The notes below the pieces were generated by a model. It had not been told where the DNA came from. It ran no database searches and saw nothing but the letters and a program-made list of their open reading frames with translations. From Fidelibacterota bacterium (lineage in GTDB: Bacteria; Bipolaricaulota; Bipolaricaulia; UBA7950; UBA9294), in NCBI GenBank assembly GCA_024278395.1, contig JAJRTG010000108.1, forward strand, positions 1 through 8,038: a DNA stretch of 8,038 nucleotides, written 5' to 3'. Positions within the stretch are counted from its first letter, which is position 1, and every line of letters begins with the position of its first letter. This document shows positions 5,932-8,038 of this stretch, in pieces. Made by a program: the position numbers and the translations under genes.

Positions 5932-6485
5932 CAGAACCTTACCTGCGGTGCCTTTCTTTCCTCCTCACCGGTCAGGGTGTAGAACTCCCGCGGGGTGAAG
6001 TGGAACAGGTTGGCGATCAGGCTCTGGGGGAATATCCCGATGTTCGTGTTCAGATCGCGCACCACCGCGTTATAGTACATCCGCGCCCGCTGGATCTGGT
6101 CCTCGACCTCCTCCAGTGTCTGTTGGAGCTGCTGGAAGTTCTCGTTCGCCTTGAGCTGCGGATAGTTCTCCACCACGGCGAACAGCGACTTGAGCGCCCC
6201 CTTCAACCTGGCCTCGGCCTTAGCCACCTCCTTGGGGGAGGTAGCCCCCATCGCCGCGGCCCGCGCCTTGGTCACTTCCTCGAACACCCCCCGCTCGTGC
6301 GTCGCATATCCCTTCACCGTCTCCACCAGGTTGGGGATCAGGTCGTAGCGACGCTTGAGTTGGGTGTCGATGTCGCGCCACGCCTCCTCGGCCCTGATCC
6401 GCAGTCGGACAAGCCGGTTGTAGATCAAGACCCCCCAACCGAGGAGCACGATTACGACTACTACGATGATCGTACCTGCACTCAT
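5931..6485 (-). CDS. lemA: LemA family membrane-anchored protein
   Basis: A 184-residue protein of standard LemA length. One N-terminal membrane helix (4-22) is followed by a helical bundle. The family signatures are clear: RAEEAWRDIDTQLKRRYDLIPNLVETVKGYA (31-61), NYPQLKANENFQQLQ (107-121), EDQIQRARMYYNAVVRDLN (128-146), and the FPQSLIANLF stretch (152-161) near the C-terminus. LemA proteins are thought to sit in the cytoplasmic membrane with the bundle exposed; no reaction is established. I chose ATG 6485 because AAGGAGGGG (6497-6489) lies directly upstream and the membrane helix then begins at once. An ATG at 6542 in frame would place a polar stretch before it and overlap the promoter. This is the first gene of the four-gene minus-strand operon, and its TGA overlaps the ATG of the DUF2207 gene, so the two are probably made in fixed ratio. 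Confidence 0.93.
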   Translation of the reverse strand: MSAGTIIVVVVIVLLGWGVLIYNRLVRLRIRAEEAWRDIDTQLKRRYDLIPNLVETVKGYATHERGVFEEVTKARAAAMGATSPKEVAKAEARLKGALKSLFAVVENYPQLKANENFQQLQQTLEEVEDQIQRARMYYNAVVRDLNTNIGIFPQSLIANLFHFTPREFYTLTGEEERKAPQVRF

Positions 6486-6514
6486 CAGCCCCTCCTTTTT
6501 TAGATTCCACCGGG

Positions 6515-6542
6515 ATTTTACCGAAATGCCCCTCATAAGCAA
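6515..6542 (-). promoter_or_regulatory. Promoter of the lemA operon
   Basis: On the minus strand, -35 TTGCTT (6542-6537) and -10 TAAAAT (6520-6515) are 16 bases apart. Transcription would start near 6508, about 23 bases before the lemA ATG. It is the only convincing promoter seen upstream of the four packed genes. Confidence 0.55.
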
Positions 6543-6562
6543 AAAAATCGATTACTCCGCTT

Positions 6563-6591
6563 TTGCAAAGGGTCGAGGGGGATGTTATAGT
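6563..6591 (+). promoter_or_regulatory. Extended -10 promoter of the aminotransferase-serA operon
   Basis: The -35 TTGCAA (6563-6568) and -10 TATAGT (6586-6591) are 17 bases apart, and TGT (6583-6585) makes an extended -10. The likely start is near 6598, leaving a leader of about 25 bases. The lemA promoter fires the other way about 20 bases to the left, so this is a short divergent promoter region. I saw no T-box, riboswitch or attenuator in it. Confidence 0.65.
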
Positions 6592-6623
6592 CCCGGCGAA
6601 CTTTTTATTCGATGGAGGTCGGT

Positions 6624-7691
6624 ATGCACAATCGTTTGTTCACTCCCGGCCCGACCGAGGTCAGGCCGGAGATTTTAAAGGAGCTCTCAACCCCCCAGAT
6701 CCACCACCGCGCGCCCGAGTTCTCGGCCCTGTACGCCGAGATCCAGCCGAAGCTGCAGCGGCTGCTGTACACGGAGAACCCGGTGTTCCTGTTCACCTCA
6801 TCGTCGACCGGGGCGATGGAGGCGGCGGTGACGAACCTGGTGGCCAAGCGCTGCCTGAACCTGGTGAACGGCGCGTTCTCCAAGCGCTGGCACGAGATCA
6901 CCGCGGGAAACGGGGTTCCCTGCGACGCGTTCGAGGTGGAGTGGAACATCGCGATCAAGCCGGAGATGGTCGACGAGCAATTGAAGACCGGCAAATACGA
7001 CGCGGTCACCCTCGTGCTGAATGAGACATCGACCGGGATGATGAACCCGGTCGCTGAGATCGCGGAAGTAGTGAAGCGGTATCCCGACGTGTTCCTGCTC
7101 GTCGACGCGGTGAGCGGGATGGCCGGGGTGAAGATCGAGACCGACGCGTGGGGGATCGACTTCGTCCTCGCCGGGGTGCAGAAGGCGTTCGCCCTCCCCG
7201 CCGGGCTCGCCGTCGCCGCGGTCTCCGAGAGGGCACTGGAACGGGCGAAGACCGTCCCGCCGAGAAGCTACTACTTCAACCTCACCAACATGTACAAGTA
7301 CCACCAGAAAAACCAGACCCCGTCCACCCCGGCGATCCCGCACCTGTTCGCCCTGAACGCCCAGCTCGACGACTTCCTCGCCGAGGGGCTGGAGGAACGG
7401 TTCGCCCGCCACGAGCGGATGGCGAGGATCGTGCAGGACTGGGCGAAAGAGCACTTCGACATCTACCCGGAGGAGGGATACTGGTCGAAGACCCTCACCT
7501 GCGTGAAGAACACGCGCGGGATATCGGTGAAGGAGCTGATCGATCGATTGGTGAACGATTATCACGTCCGCATCTCGAACGGCTACGGCGCGATCAAGGA
7601 GAAGACCTTCCGCATCGCCCACATGGGTGACACCCAACCGGACGAGATCCTGGGCTTGCTCGCGGCGATCGAGGAAGTCCTCGGACTGTAA
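6624..7691 (+). CDS. Class-V PLP aminotransferase, alanine-glyoxylate/serine-pyruvate type; probable serine-pathway enzyme
   Basis: A 355-residue fold-type I pyridoxal-phosphate enzyme. It starts with LFTPGPTEVRP (5-15) and has HHR (27-29), the cofactor-phosphate loop SSSTGAMEA (59-67), Asp161 in LLVDAVSGMAG (158-168) for the pyridine nitrogen, Schiff-base Lys187 in GVQKAFALPAGLA (184-196), and FRIAHMGD (329-336), whose Arg330 probably binds the substrate carboxylate. The family moves amino groups between alanine, serine or aspartate and glyoxylate, pyruvate or other 2-oxo acids. Because serA follows 12 bases later, a role as the phosphoserine aminotransferase step (3-phosphohydroxypyruvate to phosphoserine) is likely, in place of classical SerC; glycine or glyoxylate metabolism is the alternative. 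ATG 6624 is chosen because GGAGG (6614-6618) lies five bases before it. The ATG at 6612 overlaps that site and has none of its own. Confidence 0.9.
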   Translation: MHNRLFTPGPTEVRPEILKELSTPQIHHRAPEFSALYAEIQPKLQRLLYTENPVFLFTSSSTGAMEAAVTNLVAKRCLNLVNGAFSKRWHEITAGNGVPCDAFEVEWNIAIKPEMVDEQLKTGKYDAVTLVLNETSTGMMNPVAEIAEVVKRYPDVFLLVDAVSGMAGVKIETDAWGIDFVLAGVQKAFALPAGLAVAAVSERALERAKTVPPRSYYFNLTNMYKYHQKNQTPSTPAIPHLFALNAQLDDFLAEGLEERFARHERMARIVQDWAKEHFDIYPEEGYWSKTLTCVKNTRGISVKELIDRLVNDYHVRISNGYGAIKEKTFRIAHMGDTQPDEILGLLAAIEEVLGL

Positions 7692-7703
7692 AAGGAGGGA
7701 AAG

Positions 7704-8038
7704 ATGGCGTTTCGTGTGCTTGTCTCCGACCCGCTCGCGGAAGACGCGGTGGAGGAGATGAAAAAAGCGGGGTTGGCGGTCGACGTGAAGACCGACATGT
7801 CCCCGGAGGAGCTCATCGCGACGATCCCGAACTACGAGGCGATCGTGGTGCGGAGTGCGACCAAGGTGCGAAAAGAGGTGATCGACGCGGCGGCTAACCT
7901 GCGGCTGATCGTCCGGGCCGGGGTCGGACTCGACAACATCGACGTGGAGTACGCCAAGTCCAAGGGGATCGAGGTGCGGAACACCCCGGGGGCGAGCTCG
8001 AACTCGGTTGCCGAGCTCGCGCTCGGGCACATCCTCTC
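7704..8038 (+). CDS. serA: D-3-phosphoglycerate dehydrogenase, N-terminal part (runs off right edge)
   Basis: Only the first 111 codons are present. They form the N-terminal half of the substrate-binding domain of D-2-hydroxyacid dehydrogenases: FRVLVSDPLAEDAVEEM (3-19), YEAIVVRSATKV (44-55), LRLIVRAGVGLDNIDVEYA (67-85) and VRNTPGASSNSVAELALGHIL (91-111). RAGVGLDNID, NTPGASSNSVAE and the opening are typical of SerA, the NAD-dependent enzyme that oxidises 3-phosphoglycerate to 3-phosphohydroxypyruvate. The nucleotide-binding GxGxxG, the catalytic His and any ACT or ASB regulatory domain lie outside the window. Hence another 2-hydroxyacid dehydrogenase cannot be fully excluded and feedback control by serine cannot be judged. 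A strong ribosome site AAAGGAGGG (7691-7699) precedes the ATG and overlaps the aminotransferase stop codon region, so both genes should share one transcript. Confidence 0.9.
   Translation, partial: MAFRVLVSDPLAEDAVEEMKKAGLAVDVKTDMSPEELIATIPNYEAIVVRSATKVRKEVIDAAANLRLIVRAGVGLDNIDVEYAKSKGIEVRNTPGASSNSVAELALGHIL

Noticed and set aside
6798..8030. Minus-strand open frame of about 410 codons opposite the aminotransferase and serA
   Set aside because: Both sense genes have clear motifs, ribosome sites and a promoter. The antisense product is low-complexity His/Asp/Arg/Val-rich sequence.

Overview
This is a compact, GC-rich (roughly 60-65 % by eye) bacterial chromosomal segment. Good Shine-Dalgarno sequences, sigma70-type promoters and a lipobox lipoprotein signal fix it as bacterial. 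The gene content (EndoQ-type PHP endonuclease, LemA/DUF2207 pair, alanine-glyoxylate-type aminotransferase next to serA) would suit an anaerobic or thermophilic deep-branching lineage such as Bipolaricaulota/Acetothermia. That assignment is only a guess from gene style. No rRNA, tRNA, CRISPR array or insertion sequence was seen.

Left block (1-1697): the 5' part of an XdhC/CoxI-family gene runs off the left edge on the minus strand. It is divergent from an adenosine deaminase gene (add) on the plus strand. A GC-rich hairpin plus TTTT lies inside the last codons of add and may terminate it.

Toxin-antitoxin block (1728-2315, plus): a Phd/YefM-type antitoxin and a RelE/ParE-type toxin overlap by 8 bp. 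They sit behind a clear promoter (TTGCAC-17-TAGAAT) that carries two inverted repeats, probable operators for autoregulation.

Minus-strand operon (6485 down to 2312): lemA, a DUF2207 membrane protein, a PKD-domain lipoprotein gene and an EndoQ-type DNA repair endonuclease are joined by overlaps or gaps of a few bases behind one promoter (TTGCTT-16-TAAAAT). The lipoprotein gene is split: signal peptide and lipobox are in one frame, and the PKD core and C-terminal domain are in another, one base off near 4050-4066. EndoQ ends in QLGLF, which closely matches the bacterial sliding-clamp-binding motif. Its stop codon shares the palindrome CTAG (2312-2315) with the stop codon of the convergent toxin gene.

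Right block (6563-8038, plus): from an extended -10 promoter divergent to the lemA promoter, a class-V aminotransferase gene is followed 12 bp later by the start of serA (D-3-phosphoglycerate dehydrogenase), cut by the right edge. Together they look like the first two steps of phosphorylated serine synthesis.

No wholly new multi-gene system is evident. The points most worth following are the clamp motif on EndoQ and its odd operon, the frameshifted lipoprotein, and the palindrome-rich TA promoter.
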